DNA from: Rhizobiaceae bacterium
GTDB lineage: Bacteria; Pseudomonadota; Alphaproteobacteria; Rhizobiales; Rhizobiaceae
DNA: 64,000 nucleotides
Assembly: GCA_019635795.1 (NCBI GenBank)
Contig: JAHBYV010000005.1
Span: 124,001 to 188,000, forward strand
Reading direction: 5' to 3'
Part shown: in pieces, positions 1 through 9,152 of the stretch
Numbering within the stretch: the first letter of the stretch is position 1
Layout of the letters: each line of letters starts with the position of its first letter
Notes under the pieces: model-generated
What the model was told of the DNA's origin: nothing
The model's database searches: none
The model's input: the letters and a program-made list of their open reading frames with translations, nothing else
Made by a program: the position numbers and the translations under genes

Positions 1-2
1 TC

Positions 3-446
3 GTCGGCGTTGTCTTTGCCCCATGCAGTGGAAGGTTGTTTCTGGGGCGGCCCGGCCATGCGGAGGCCGTGGACGTGACCGAAACAGGTGAGATCACAAA
101 TCGCAGGCGCATTGCGGTCAGAAAAGCGGAAGCAACATTGACGATTGTCGCAAGCCGTTCGCATTTTTCCGCTGAAACAGAAGCGTTCATTCGCAGTGTG
201 GGCACTGCCGAACTCGTATCGGTTGGCTCGTCATTGAAATTCTGCCTGCTGGCCTGCGGTGAGGCGGACCTTTATCCGCGCTTCACCCGCACGATGGAGT
301 GGGATACCGCAGCCGGTGACGCCGTGCTTCGCGCGGCGGGCGGCATAACGCGCACTGTGGACGGCGAACCGCTACGCTATGGCAAACGTAACCAACCTAG
401 CGATGTCGATTTCGCCAATCCGAGCTTTATTGCGAAGACGGAGTAG
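3..446 (+). CDS. cysQ: 3'(2'),5'-bisphosphate nucleotidase CysQ, 5'-truncated by window edge
   Basis: This is the C-terminal part of a CysQ-type inositol-monophosphatase-superfamily enzyme, which removes the 3'-phosphate from 3'-phosphoadenosine 5'-phosphate during sulfate assimilation. The frame is open from the first bases of the window, so the gene starts upstream; the TTG at 36 is internal. The visible protein shows the family's late motif in which a Trp-Asp pair ('EWDTAAGDAVLRAAGG', the metal and substrate contact WDxAAG) is followed by the usual 'G-G' turn and a C-terminal 'NPSFIA' segment. The stop is TAG at 444-446. It converges on the fructokinase gene 14 bases away. The family assignment is good; the substrate preference within the family is inferred. 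Confidence 0.85.
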   Translation, partial: VGVVFAPCSGRLFLGRPGHAEAVDVTETGEITNRRRIAVRKAEATLTIVASRSHFSAETEAFIRSVGTAELVSVGSSLKFCLLACGEADLYPRFTRTMEWDTAAGDAVLRAAGGITRTVDGEPLRYGKRNQPSDVDFANPSFIAKTE

Positions 447-460
447 GAGATTTAATTTTC

Positions 461-1384
461 CTAGCGCATTTCCTCGCGCGCTGGCGGGTTTGCGCCAGCG
501 CGGGAAACAGTGATCGCCGCTGCTTTGGCGCTGAAGCGAAGGACGCTTTCGATCTGGCTTTCAGTCAAATTTGTCAGGTGCGTTTTGGTCAAAAGGGATT
601 GGTCGCGCAATGCGCAAAGTATGCCAGCGTTGATCGTGTCGCCTGCGCCTACGGTATCAACCACGGCCACGCGTTCGGCCTGAACCGCGACCTGATGGCT
701 CCTTGAAAAGGCAACCAAACCGTCAGCACCCTTTGTGACGACAATCAGCTTTGGTCCAAGTGTCAGCCACCGCGCGGCAATCTCTCCCGTCGTGCCGCCT
801 TCGCCAAACCAATCCAGATCTTCATCGGACAGTTTTACAATATCGGACATGGCAAGCATCCGCTTCATTCGGGCAAGATGGGCAGGCTTATCGCGGATGA
901 AATTCTTCCGGATGTTTGGGTCAAACATCATGACGCGCTTGTGGTGCTCGCGCCGCATCAGGGTTTCATATGTTCCGCCACACGGTTCCGGTATAAGGCT
1001 TATGCAGCTGAAATGCATGGCCTCAACTTCGTTGCCGATTGCCGGCAGGTCGCTTTCGTAAAGCATACGGCCTGCCGTCAGCTCATCGTAAAACAGATAG
1101 GAAGCATGACCATCAGCCAGTCGTACAAAGGCAAGTGTCGTTGGGAGTTCCGAGAATTTCACGCGGCTTAGATCGACATTGCTGGTAGCAAGGGTGTCGC
1201 GCAGCATGTTGCCGAAGAAATCGGTCGATATTCCGCTGAAAAAGCCGACCGGAATGTCCAGCCGCCCCAGCGCAATTGCGGTATTGAACACGGCGCCGCC
1301 AACATAGGGTGCAAATGCGCTCTCACCGTCGTTCGTGGTCCGGGGCAGCATGTCAATCAAGGCTTCGCCGCAACAAAGGATCAC
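461..1384 (-). CDS. Fructokinase, PfkB/ribokinase family
   Basis: About 307 residues, the usual length for bacterial PfkB-type fructokinase, which phosphorylates fructose with ATP in the cytoplasm. The N-terminus 'ILCCGEALIDMLPR' is the typical first strand and substrate loop, and 'VDTVGAGDTINAG' near the C-terminus is the PfkB signature with the anion hole and the catalytic Asp. I place the start at GTG 1384, because a longer upstream reading runs through the end of the ROK gene. That GTG lies one base after the ROK stop codon (TGA-T-GTG), so the two genes are probably translationally coupled, with the kinase second in the operon. The pairing of a ROK repressor with a fructokinase suggests sugar-controlled expression. 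Substrate is inferred from family resemblance and could be another hexose. Confidence 0.85.
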   Translation of the reverse strand: MILCCGEALIDMLPRTTNDGESAFAPYVGGAVFNTAIALGRLDIPVGFFSGISTDFFGNMLRDTLATSNVDLSRVKFSELPTTLAFVRLADGHASYLFYDELTAGRMLYESDLPAIGNEVEAMHFSCISLIPEPCGGTYETLMRREHHKRVMMFDPNIRKNFIRDKPAHLARMKRMLAMSDIVKLSDEDLDWFGEGGTTGEIAARWLTLGPKLIVVTKGADGLVAFSRSHQVAVQAERVAVVDTVGAGDTINAGILCALRDQSLLTKTHLTNLTESQIESVLRFSAKAAAITVSRAGANPPAREEMR

Positions 1385-1385
1385 A

Positions 1386-2636
1386 TCAATCTCCAGAAAC
1401 TCGAAAAAAATCAGCAGTGCCCGGAGGCAAGGTATCAGAACCGACAAGAAAACGCTCAGACAATGGCAGGCTGGCAGCGCCAAGCGCACGGGCGTGAGAA
1501 CCCACAGTTCCTTCCCGTATTTCGGGCAATTGAAGCCCTTCCGCGTCGAGGTCTCGCAAAGCGGCACGCGCGCATTCGACAATGCGCTTGCGAATTGCCG
1601 GCGGCATCCAGCCTTCAATGATCGCGGCTTCAAAATCTATCACGGCTGCGCTCGAAACGATCGCTACAGCCAGAGCTTTCCCGGCATCGGCAATCCATAT
1701 GTCCGCCACTTCGCCGGCTTCCTGCCAAGCGCGTTCATCGGTCCAGCGGTGAGAAACGGACCGGCAGCTTTGGCGCATACGGGTTTCGAGCACCGTCAGC
1801 GAGGCAATATCAATGAGCTGCACCGGTTTGCCATCCGCGTCAGGCACCGGCATGGAGCCAAGGGCTCCGGCATTGTTGGTGGGGCCGCTATAAAGTCTAC
1901 CGTTAAGCACGACGCCACCGCCGACGAGCGCGCCAATATAGAAGTAAACGAAGTCCCGAAGATCGCCGACACGCCCGAACACCAGCTCGGCCCCGCAAGC
2001 CGATGTGGCATCATTTTCCAGATAGACGGGGAAAGGGAGTTCATCCTGCAACTGGGCGCGTATGTCGTGGCCGCGCCATTGATCCATCAAATCGCGACGG
2101 GCACCCAGCATTTCTGCCCAGTTCCAAAGCTCAAACGGCATCGCAATGCCGAGCCCGGCAACACGTCGCCCTTGATCGGGCGAAAGCCCGGCGCGCATCC
2201 TGCCCAAGGCCGATATTAGAAATTTCCGCGTTTCTTCCGGCGTGGGGTAGACCCATCGCTTTTCGGCTTTGTCTCTGACGCGGCCAAGAAAATCTGTAAG
2301 AACCAGCTCTGCGCTGCCGCGCCCGATCTTCAACCCGAGAAAATAGGCTCCATCCGGGTTAAGTGACATTGGAACGGATGGCTGGCCGATGCGCCCGCGC
2401 TGCGGCTCGCCCTTGATAAGCAGGCCTTCAGCTTCCAGGGCGCGCATGATGACAGATACTGTCTGGGCCGAAAGGCTGGTCAATCGCGCTATGTCGCTTT
2501 TCGACAGAGCGCCGTGTTGGCGCAAAAGCGAAAGAACGACGCGCTCATTCGAGTGGCGCATAGCTGTCTGGTTCGTGCCTCTGCGCGCGGATATTGATGT
2601 CTGATCAGCCGTGCTGATTTTCGCCGGGCTCGTCAC
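1386..2636 (-). CDS. ROK-family transcriptional repressor
   Basis: A 416-residue ROK (repressor, ORF, kinase) family regulator. The N-terminal ~80 residues hold a winged helix-turn-helix ('LSKSDIARLTSLSAQTVSVIM'-like stretch, here read as recognition helix after SLSAQTVS), followed by a sugar-kinase-fold domain. The start is GTG 2636: it is preceded by a strong GGGAGG ribosome-binding site at suitable spacing, and the peptide following it (TSPAKISTADQTS) resembles rhizobial relatives; an upstream ATG at 2693 lies inside a palindrome and is unlikely. The zinc-binding CxCGxxGC motif of ROK kinases is not visible in the region after 'NNAGALGSMPVP', consistent with a regulator that does not phosphorylate. 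It is cotranscribed with the fructokinase and probably responds to fructose or a related sugar; the ligand is inferred from context only. Confidence 0.85.
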   Translation of the reverse strand: MTSPAKISTADQTSISARRGTNQTAMRHSNERVVLSLLRQHGALSKSDIARLTSLSAQTVSVIMRALEAEGLLIKGEPQRGRIGQPSVPMSLNPDGAYFLGLKIGRGSAELVLTDFLGRVRDKAEKRWVYPTPEETRKFLISALGRMRAGLSPDQGRRVAGLGIAMPFELWNWAEMLGARRDLMDQWRGHDIRAQLQDELPFPVYLENDATSACGAELVFGRVGDLRDFVYFYIGALVGGGVVLNGRLYSGPTNNAGALGSMPVPDADGKPVQLIDIASLTVLETRMRQSCRSVSHRWTDERAWQEAGEVADIWIADAGKALAVAIVSSAAVIDFEAAIIEGWMPPAIRKRIVECARAALRDLDAEGLQLPEIREGTVGSHARALGAASLPLSERFLVGSDTLPPGTADFFRVSGD

Positions 2637-2683
2637 TAAGACCTCCCTTTTCAGAATGCGACTAACACTGATTGCCGGCAAGT

Positions 2684-2696
2684 TTATTGTCAATAA
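2684..2696. promoter_or_regulatory. Candidate operator: perfect 6-1-6 palindrome
   Basis: TTATTG-T-CAATAA forms a perfect inverted repeat in an AT-rich stretch, 48 bases upstream of the ROK regulator's GTG start. Position and symmetry fit an autoregulatory operator, and TTATT/AATAA half-sites are common for ROK-family regulators. Function is inferred. Confidence 0.5.
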
Positions 2697-2763
2697 TAAG
2701 TAAGATTGATTTATTTATGGGCGCTCAGCTTTAGCTAGAGAGTTTAGCCTCATATTTGCATTT

Positions 2764-2784
2764 AAATCGATTTGACCGACGGTC
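2764..2784. promoter_or_regulatory. Two abutting palindromes upstream of glgP
   Basis: AAATCGATTT (2764-2773) is fully self-complementary and is immediately followed by GACCG-A-CGGTC (2774-2784), a perfect inverted repeat. They lie about 100 bases before the glgP start, the likely promoter region of the glycogen operon. The first has the central CG typical of LacI-family operators. No dedicated regulator is identified. Confidence 0.35.
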
Positions 2785-2883
2785 GCGCTTCAGGCATGAA
2801 TGCGGCGCAAGACGTCAAGAGGGCGCTTGGCAAGGCCGGCTGCGAGGGTCTAGGCTGATGATGACGTATCAAGGGAAGTCGCG

Positions 2884-5358
2884 ATGAACTCAGCCGCCAG
2901 AACCAGAGCCAACGCGGTAAAGCCCGTGCCGCTGGACATTTCGCCGAGGGAACTGGCAGACGAGATTTTGAAGTGCTTGCGCTACCGCGTTGGCAAGGAT
3001 GCTTCGGTTGCAACTTCCTATGATTGGCTGACTGCCTCGATAAAGGTGGTGCGCGACCGCATCATTGATGGCTGGATCGCCTCGACCAAGGAAGCCTACG
3101 AAAAGCAAGCCAAGCGGGCCTATTACCTTTCGCTGGAATTCCTGATCGGGCGGCTGATGCGCGATGCGTTCTCCAATCTTGGCATGATGGAGACGATACG
3201 CGAGGCTTTGACGCTGCTTGATGTCGATCTGGACGTTGTAGCAGGATTGGAGCCGGATGCGGCGCTGGGCAATGGCGGTCTGGGGCGGCTTGCCGCCTGC
3301 TTCATGGAAAGCATGGCAACTGTCGATGTGCCTGCGCACGGTTACGGCATCCGATATGTGAACGGGATGTTCCGGCAGGAAATTTCGGAAGGCAAGCAGG
3401 TCGAATTGCCGGAGACGTGGCTCGATCACGGCAATCCGTGGGAATTTGAGCGGCGCGAGCGCTCATTCGAGATTGGCTTCGGTGGATCGGTGGACCATGC
3501 TGAAATTGAAGACGGTGATATCGAGCGCCATGTGTGGAAACCTTCAGAACATGTGCTCGCGGTCGCTTATGACACCCCGGTGGTGGGCTGGCGCGGCAAG
3601 CGCGTAAACACGCTCAGGCTTTGGTCTTCCATGCCCGTCGATCCGATCCTGCTCGACAAGTTCAACGCGGGCGATCATTTGGGCGCGCTTGAAGAAAGCA
3701 ACAAGGCCGATGCCCTGTCGCGTGTGTTATATCCCGCGGACTCGCACAGGGCGGGGCAGGAGCTTCGCCTGCGGCAGGAATATTTCTTCTCGTCAGCATC
3801 CTTGCAGGACATATTGCAGCGGCACCTTTCCCAATATGGAGAGTTGCGTTCTTTGCCAGACAAGGCGGCGATACACCTGAACGATACGCACCCGGCGGTT
3901 TCTGTTGCAGAACTGATGCGTCTGTTGATTGATGTTCATGGAATCCCCTTTGGGGAGGCGTGGGACATGACAAAACGCACCTTCGCCTACACCAACCACA
4001 CATTGCTTCCAGAAGCGCTTGAGAGTTGGCCGGTGCCCCTGTTTGAACGGCTTTTGCCGCGGCACATGCAACTGGTTTACGAGATCAATGCGCAGATACT
4101 TGCCGAGGCAAGGGCGACCGGTCACTTCGATGGTGGGCAGATAAGCCGTATCTCCCTGATCCTCGAAGACGGCGAGCGGCGCGTTCGCATGGGCAATCTT
4201 GCGTTTGCAGGGTCACATTCCATCAATGGCGTTTCGGCGCTGCACACCGAGCTTATGAAGGAAACGGTGTTCGCCGACCTTCATCGCCTCTACCCGGACC
4301 GGATCAACAACAAGACAAACGGGATTACCCCTCGTCGCTGGCTGTTCCAGTGCAATGATGGATTGACCACTCTTATACGCGAAGCAATCGGCGACAGGTT
4401 TCTGGACGATTTCGACGCGCTATCAGAGCTGGATAAATTCGCCAATGATGCGGCGTTTCGGGAAAAATTCGCCGAAGCCAAGCGGGCAAACAAACTGAGA
4501 CTGGCACAACTGGCCGCCGAGCGGGTGGGCGTAAAGGTTGATCCATCCGCGCTATTCGACATCCAGATCAAGCGCATACACGAATACAAACGCCAGCTTC
4601 TCAACATTGTGGAAGCCGTCGCGCTCTACGATCAGGTTCGTTCGCATCCTGAAAAAGACTGGGTGCCGCGCGTCAAGTTCTTTGGCGGGAAAGCCGCGCC
4701 AAGCTATTACAACGCAAAGCTCATCATTCGCCTCATCAACGATGTGGCGCGCGTGGTGAATCGCGATCCGTCGGTGCGCGGGCTGCTGAAGATTGCATTC
4801 ATGCCGAACTATAATGTCAGCCTCGCTGAAGTCATGATGCCTGCGGCTGACCTGTCTGAGCAGATTTCCACGGCGGGCATGGAGGCCTCAGGCACCGGAA
4901 ACATGAAGTTCGCGCTCAATGGCGCGCTGACCATTGGCACATTGGATGGGGCAAATGTGGAGATGAAGGAGCATGTTGGAGACGACAACATCCTTATCTT
5001 TGGTCTGACCGCCCAAGAGGTCGCGGAAAGGCGCGCCAATGGATACAATCCGCGTTCAATAATCGAAAGTTCTCCGGAACTGTCGCAGGCTCTATCGGCA
5101 ATTGCATCGGGTGTGTTCTCGCCGGGCGAGCCGGAACGGTATCGCGGTCTGGTGGATGGGCTCTATAATTCTGACTGGTTCATGGTGGCCGCGGATTTCG
5201 ACGCCTACGCAGCAGCACAGCGCAAGGTCGATGACATCTGGCGCGATCCAACTCTTTGGAACACAAAGGCCGTACACAACGTCGCGCGAATGGCCTGGTT
5301 CTCGTCAGATCGAACAATTCGCCAATATGCTGGCGAGATCTGGAACATAAAAGTTTGA
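2884..5358 (+). CDS. glgP: Glycogen/starch/alpha-glucan phosphorylase
   Basis: GlgP (824 residues, family-typical) releases glucose 1-phosphate from the non-reducing ends of glycogen. The C-terminal half carries the pyridoxal-phosphate signature 'EASGTGNMKFALNGA' with the cofactor lysine at about residue 675, and upstream the conserved 'IKRIHEYKRQLLN' phosphate-site segment. 'DAALGNGGLGRLAACFMES' near residue 120-140 is the usual phosphorylase N-domain motif. The ATG at 2884 follows an AGGGAAG ribosome-binding site. It is the first gene of the glycogen operon, 57 bases before glgB. Its product glucose 1-phosphate is the substrate of both Pgm and GlgC encoded downstream. Confidence 0.97.
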   Translation: MNSAARTRANAVKPVPLDISPRELADEILKCLRYRVGKDASVATSYDWLTASIKVVRDRIIDGWIASTKEAYEKQAKRAYYLSLEFLIGRLMRDAFSNLGMMETIREALTLLDVDLDVVAGLEPDAALGNGGLGRLAACFMESMATVDVPAHGYGIRYVNGMFRQEISEGKQVELPETWLDHGNPWEFERRERSFEIGFGGSVDHAEIEDGDIERHVWKPSEHVLAVAYDTPVVGWRGKRVNTLRLWSSMPVDPILLDKFNAGDHLGALEESNKADALSRVLYPADSHRAGQELRLRQEYFFSSASLQDILQRHLSQYGELRSLPDKAAIHLNDTHPAVSVAELMRLLIDVHGIPFGEAWDMTKRTFAYTNHTLLPEALESWPVPLFERLLPRHMQLVYEINAQILAEARATGHFDGGQISRISLILEDGERRVRMGNLAFAGSHSINGVSALHTELMKETVFADLHRLYPDRINNKTNGITPRRWLFQCNDGLTTLIREAIGDRFLDDFDALSELDKFANDAAFREKFAEAKRANKLRLAQLAAERVGVKVDPSALFDIQIKRIHEYKRQLLNIVEAVALYDQVRSHPEKDWVPRVKFFGGKAAPSYYNAKLIIRLINDVARVVNRDPSVRGLLKIAFMPNYNVSLAEVMMPAADLSEQISTAGMEASGTGNMKFALNGALTIGTLDGANVEMKEHVGDDNILIFGLTAQEVAERRANGYNPRSIIESSPELSQALSAIASGVFSPGEPERYRGLVDGLYNSDWFMVAADFDAYAAAQRKVDDIWRDPTLWNTKAVHNVARMAWFSSDRTIRQYAGEIWNIKV

Positions 5359-5415
5359 GGCGAGGCCGGCTGGGCTGGAGGGCGTGCAAGTGAGTAGCTG
5401 GGGAGAGATCGGGAT

Positions 5416-7647
5416 ATGAGAAAGGCTGGCCGCACCGCGCAAACCAGTTCCGCGTCCCGGAAAAAACTCCCCGCTGCCCGCGCGAAAGATGCAGACGTAA
5501 AGGCTATAGTTTCAGGCACGCATGGCGACCCGTTCAGCGTGTTGGGTCTGCACACGACAGATGCCGGCATTGTTGCGAGATGCTTCATTCCCAATGCCGA
5601 TTTCGTTGCCGTTCGCGATCTGGAGGGCCGGGAACTTGGCAGTCTCCAACTGCGCGACGAGACAGGCTTCTTCGAGGGGCCGCTTTCAACCGATCGCCGC
5701 CAGCCGGTTATCTATGCGGCGCGCAACAATGGCGGCGAATGGTCGGTGGTCGATCCCTATTCGTTCGGTCCGGTACTCGGGCCGATGGATGACTATTATA
5801 TCGCTGAAGGGTCGCACCTACGGCTGTTTGACAAGTTGGGCGCGCATTTGATCCACCACGAAGGTGTGGATGGGACACATTTTGCAGTGTGGGCACCCAA
5901 CGCCAGACGTGTTTCCGTGGTCGGTGATTTCAATGACTGGGATGGTCGAAGGTTGCCAATGCGCCTGCGGCAGGACACGGGGATCTGGGAGATTTTCCTT
6001 CCCGGCGTCGAGGCGAACCATACGTATAAATATGAAATCATCGGGAGCCACGGCGCGGTTCTGCCGCTGAAGGCAGACCCGTTCGCCTTCAAATCCGAGA
6101 TGAGACCTGAAACCGCATCGGTGACGGCTGAGCCATTGGCTCATGAATGGGGTGACGGGGCACATCGCGAATATTGGCGCAGCACCCAACCGAGGCGCGA
6201 GCCGGTAACGATATACGAGGTCCATGCAGGTTCGTGGCAACGGCACGAGGACGGCACATTCCTGACATGGGATGAGCTCGCCGAGCGGCTGGTACCCTAT
6301 GTCGTGGATATGGGTTTTACGCATATCGAGTTTCTGCCGATCTCCGAACATCCATATGATCCCTCATGGGGCTATCAAACGACCGGCCTTTATGCGCCAA
6401 CGGCACGCTTTGGCGACCCTTCCGGGTTTGCGCGCTTCGTTGACGGCGCACATCGCGCTGGCGTTGGCGTGATACTCGACTGGGTTCCTGCGCATTTTCC
6501 GACTGATGAATTCGGCCTTGCCCGCTTTGACGGCACCGCGCTCTATGAACATGAAGATCCGCGTAAGGGCTTCCACCCCGATTGGAACACACTGATCTAT
6601 AATTTCGGCCGGCGCGAGGTGGTGTCGTTCCTCATTAACAACGCCCTGTTCTGGGCGGAAAAATACCATGTTGACGGTCTGCGCGTCGATGCCGTGGCAT
6701 CGATGCTGTACCTCGATTACTCCCGCAAGGAGGGACAGTGGATTCCCAATGAAAAGGGTGGCCGCGAAAATCTGGAAGCGGTGAAGTTTCTTCAGCAAAT
6801 GAACGCAACGCTCTATGGCGCGCATCCGGGCGTCATGACCATCGCCGAAGAATCCACCTCATGGCCCAAGGTTTCGCAGCCGACCGACACGGGCGGGCTG
6901 GGCTTCGGCTTCAAGTGGAACATGGGCTTCATGCACGACACGCTGCAATATATGGCCCGTGAGCCCGTGCATCGGAAATTCCATCACTCTGACCTGACTT
7001 TCGGTCTGCTTTACGCCTTTTCGGAAAATTTCGTGCTGCCTCTGAGCCATGATGAAGTTGTGCACGGCAAAGGGTCATTGCTGCATAAGATGTCGGGAGA
7101 CGACTGGCAGAAATTTGCGAATTTGCGCGCCTACTACGGTTTCATGTGGGGGTATCCCGGCAAGAAGCTGCTGTTTATGGGGCAAGAGTTCGCCCAGCGC
7201 CGGGAATGGAACGAAGCGCGCTCGCTGGATTGGGATTTGCTTGCGCATCCGCCACATCAGGGAATGCGCAAACTCGTGCGCGACCTGAACAATGTTTATC
7301 GCACGCGTGTGGCGCTGCACGCGCGCGATTGCGAGCCGGAAGGTTTTGGCTGGCTGGTTGTGGACGATCAGGAAAATTCTGTCTTTGCCTGGCTGCGAAC
7401 GGCACCCGGCGGGAACCCGGTTGCAGTCATCTCGAATTTTACGCCGGTCGCCCGCAGCGGCTACAGCCTGCCATTGCCGAAGGCCGGGAAATGGCGCGAG
7501 ATCATCAATACTGACGCGGCTGAGTATGGCGGGTCGGGCGTCGGGAATGACGGGATGGTGGAGGCTCGCTCGAATGCCGACGGCAAGGCATATGCCATTT
7601 TAAGGTTGCCCCCATTGGCGACCTTGATGCTGGAACTGGTCGAATAG
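5416..7647 (+). CDS. glgB: 1,4-alpha-glucan branching enzyme
   Basis: GlgB (743 residues) introduces alpha-1,6 branches into glycogen. An N-terminal carbohydrate-binding module pair (about residues 35-240, with '[23 protein letters not shown]') precedes a GH13 barrel: '[11 protein letters not shown]', '[12 protein letters not shown]' with the nucleophile Asp at about residue 425, '[10 protein letters not shown]' with the acid/base Glu at about 478, and '[14 protein letters not shown]' containing the transition-state His-Asp pair. Start ATG 5416 follows a GGGGAGAG site. It sits between glgP and glgC with short spacers, so it is almost certainly cotranscribed. Confidence 0.97.
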   Translation: MRKAGRTAQTSSASRKKLPAARAKDADVKAIVSGTHGDPFSVLGLHTTDAGIVARCFIPNADFVAVRDLEGRELGSLQLRDETGFFEGPLSTDRRQPVIYAARNNGGEWSVVDPYSFGPVLGPMDDYYIAEGSHLRLFDKLGAHLIHHEGVDGTHFAVWAPNARRVSVVGDFNDWDGRRLPMRLRQDTGIWEIFLPGVEANHTYKYEIIGSHGAVLPLKADPFAFKSEMRPETASVTAEPLAHEWGDGAHREYWRSTQPRREPVTIYEVHAGSWQRHEDGTFLTWDELAERLVPYVVDMGFTHIEFLPISEHPYDPSWGYQTTGLYAPTARFGDPSGFARFVDGAHRAGVGVILDWVPAHFPTDEFGLARFDGTALYEHEDPRKGFHPDWNTLIYNFGRREVVSFLINNALFWAEKYHVDGLRVDAVASMLYLDYSRKEGQWIPNEKGGRENLEAVKFLQQMNATLYGAHPGVMTIAEESTSWPKVSQPTDTGGLGFGFKWNMGFMHDTLQYMAREPVHRKFHHSDLTFGLLYAFSENFVLPLSHDEVVHGKGSLLHKMSGDDWQKFANLRAYYGFMWGYPGKKLLFMGQEFAQRREWNEARSLDWDLLAHPPHQGMRKLVRDLNNVYRTRVALHARDCEPEGFGWLVVDDQENSVFAWLRTAPGGNPVAVISNFTPVARSGYSLPLPKAGKWREIINTDAAEYGGSGVGNDGMVEARSNADGKAYAILRLPPLATLMLELVE

Positions 7648-7670
7648 AAAAACCGGGAGGGGAGAAACGC

Positions 7671-8933
7671 ATGGCCGAACTTTTGCGCACACAACCACTG
7701 GCGCGCGACGCGATGGCGTATGTGCTGGCCGGGGGCAGGGGTAGCCGTCTCAAGGAACTGACTGACCGCCGCGCCAAGCCTGCGGTTCACTTCGGCGGCA
7801 AGACCCGCATTATTGATTTTGCGCTGTCCAACGCAATCAATTCGGGCATACGGCGCATTGGGGTGGCCACGCAGTACAAGGCCCACTCGCTCATTCGCCA
7901 CCTCCAGCGCGGCTGGAATTTCATGCGGCCCGAACGCAATGAAAGCTTCGATATTCTGCCTGCTTCGCAACGCGTTTCTGAAACGCAGTGGTATGAGGGA
8001 ACCGCCGACGCGGTTTTCCAGAACACAGATATTATTGAAAGCTATGGCCCTGAATTCATGGTCATTCTGGCCGGCGACCACATCTACAAAATGGACTACG
8101 AACTGATGTTGCGTCAGCACGTGGACCAGAATGCCGATGTGACTGTTGGATGCCTTGAAGTGCCGCGCATGGAGGCCACCGGTTTCGGCGTGATGCATGT
8201 GGACGAGGCGGACAGGATCATTGCTTTCATTGAAAAGCCTGCTGATCCGCCTGCTATACCCGGAAAGCCCGAATTCGCGCTGGCGTCCATGGGCATTTAT
8301 GTGTTCCGTACAAAGTTCCTGATGGATCTGTTGCGTAAGGACGCGGCTGATCCCGATTCCAGCCGTGATTTTGGCAAGGACATCATTCCCTACATCGTTG
8401 AGCATGGCAAAGCCGTTGCGCACCGCTTTGCGACTTCCTGCGTGCGTTCATCAATGGAGGCACAGCCCTATTGGCGCGATGTGGGTACGATAGACGCTTA
8501 CTGGGAAGCCAATGTCGATCTGACTGACGTAACGCCGGAACTCGATATATACGATCGCGATTGGCCGATCTGGACTTATGCGGAACTGAAACCGCCAGCG
8601 AAGTTTGTGCATGACGAGGATGGCCGCCGGGGCATGGCGGTTTCATCTGTGATTTCGGGCGACTGCATAGTCTCCGGTGCCTCCTTGAAGCGGAGCCTTA
8701 TTTTCACGGGAGCACGGATTAATTCTTATTCCCACCTTGAGGAAGTGGTGATGCTTCCCGATTGCATGGTTGGCCGCAATGCGAGGCTGACGCGCTGCGT
8801 CATCGATTCCGGCGTGCATATACCGGAAGGGCTTATTGTGGGCGAGAATCCTAAGCTGGACGCCAAGCGTTTTCGTGTAAGCGAAAAGGGAGTTGTGTTG
8901 ATTACGCAGGATATGATCGCCCGATTGGGATGA
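7671..8933 (+). CDS. glgC: Glucose-1-phosphate adenylyltransferase
   Basis: GlgC (420 residues) makes ADP-glucose from ATP and glucose 1-phosphate, the committed step of glycogen synthesis. The N-terminus contains the pyrophosphorylase motif '[20 protein letters not shown]' followed by '[16 protein letters not shown]'; 'SMGIYVF' and 'FGKDIIPY' are further family motifs, and the C-terminal third is a left-handed beta-helix with hexapeptide-like repeats. The start at 7671 has a GGGAGGGGAG site close upstream. In Hyphomicrobiales glgA normally follows directly; here about 1.6 kb including an unrelated gene intervenes. Confidence 0.97.
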   Translation: MAELLRTQPLARDAMAYVLAGGRGSRLKELTDRRAKPAVHFGGKTRIIDFALSNAINSGIRRIGVATQYKAHSLIRHLQRGWNFMRPERNESFDILPASQRVSETQWYEGTADAVFQNTDIIESYGPEFMVILAGDHIYKMDYELMLRQHVDQNADVTVGCLEVPRMEATGFGVMHVDEADRIIAFIEKPADPPAIPGKPEFALASMGIYVFRTKFLMDLLRKDAADPDSSRDFGKDIIPYIVEHGKAVAHRFATSCVRSSMEAQPYWRDVGTIDAYWEANVDLTDVTPELDIYDRDWPIWTYAELKPPAKFVHDEDGRRGMAVSSVISGDCIVSGASLKRSLIFTGARINSYSHLEEVVMLPDCMVGRNARLTRCVIDSGVHIPEGLIVGENPKLDAKRFRVSEKGVVLITQDMIARLG

Positions 8934-9002
8934 TTGCGAACTACCTTTGAGTTAAATTACCGGTTGATTGTCGCCTGAAGCAGGCTTGGTGCTGAACAGG
9001 CT

Positions 9003-9040
9003 AAAATTCTTATTTATTATATATTATAAATATATTATAC
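9003..9040. other. Extreme AT-rich tract between glgC and the inserted gene
   Basis: Only two of 38 bases are C and none is G, made of overlapping TATTA/TATAA/ATAAT words, in a region otherwise rich in G and C. It lies about 110 bases before the start of the unrecognised gene 9153-10406, where a promoter or a nucleoid-protein (H-NS/MucR-like) silencing site would be expected. This marks a change in base composition at the junction of the insert. Confidence 0.6.
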
Positions 9041-9152
9041 GAAGCTGTCGAAATTGACCTCGATCCCAGACTGGTCTTGCTAGAGCGGGAATAGTTTCCA
9101 GCAACTCAGGATTGATTACTGGGATCTTATTAGCATGTTAGAGAGTGAAAAT

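Noticed and set aside
1385..1633. Extension of the fructokinase upstream of 1384
   Set aside because: Those codons run through the end of the ROK gene in another frame; the one-base gap to a GTG start gives the normal kinase N-terminus.
7461..8423. Minus-strand open frame of ~320 codons
   Set aside because: Antisense to the ends of glgB and glgC; no recognisable protein features.
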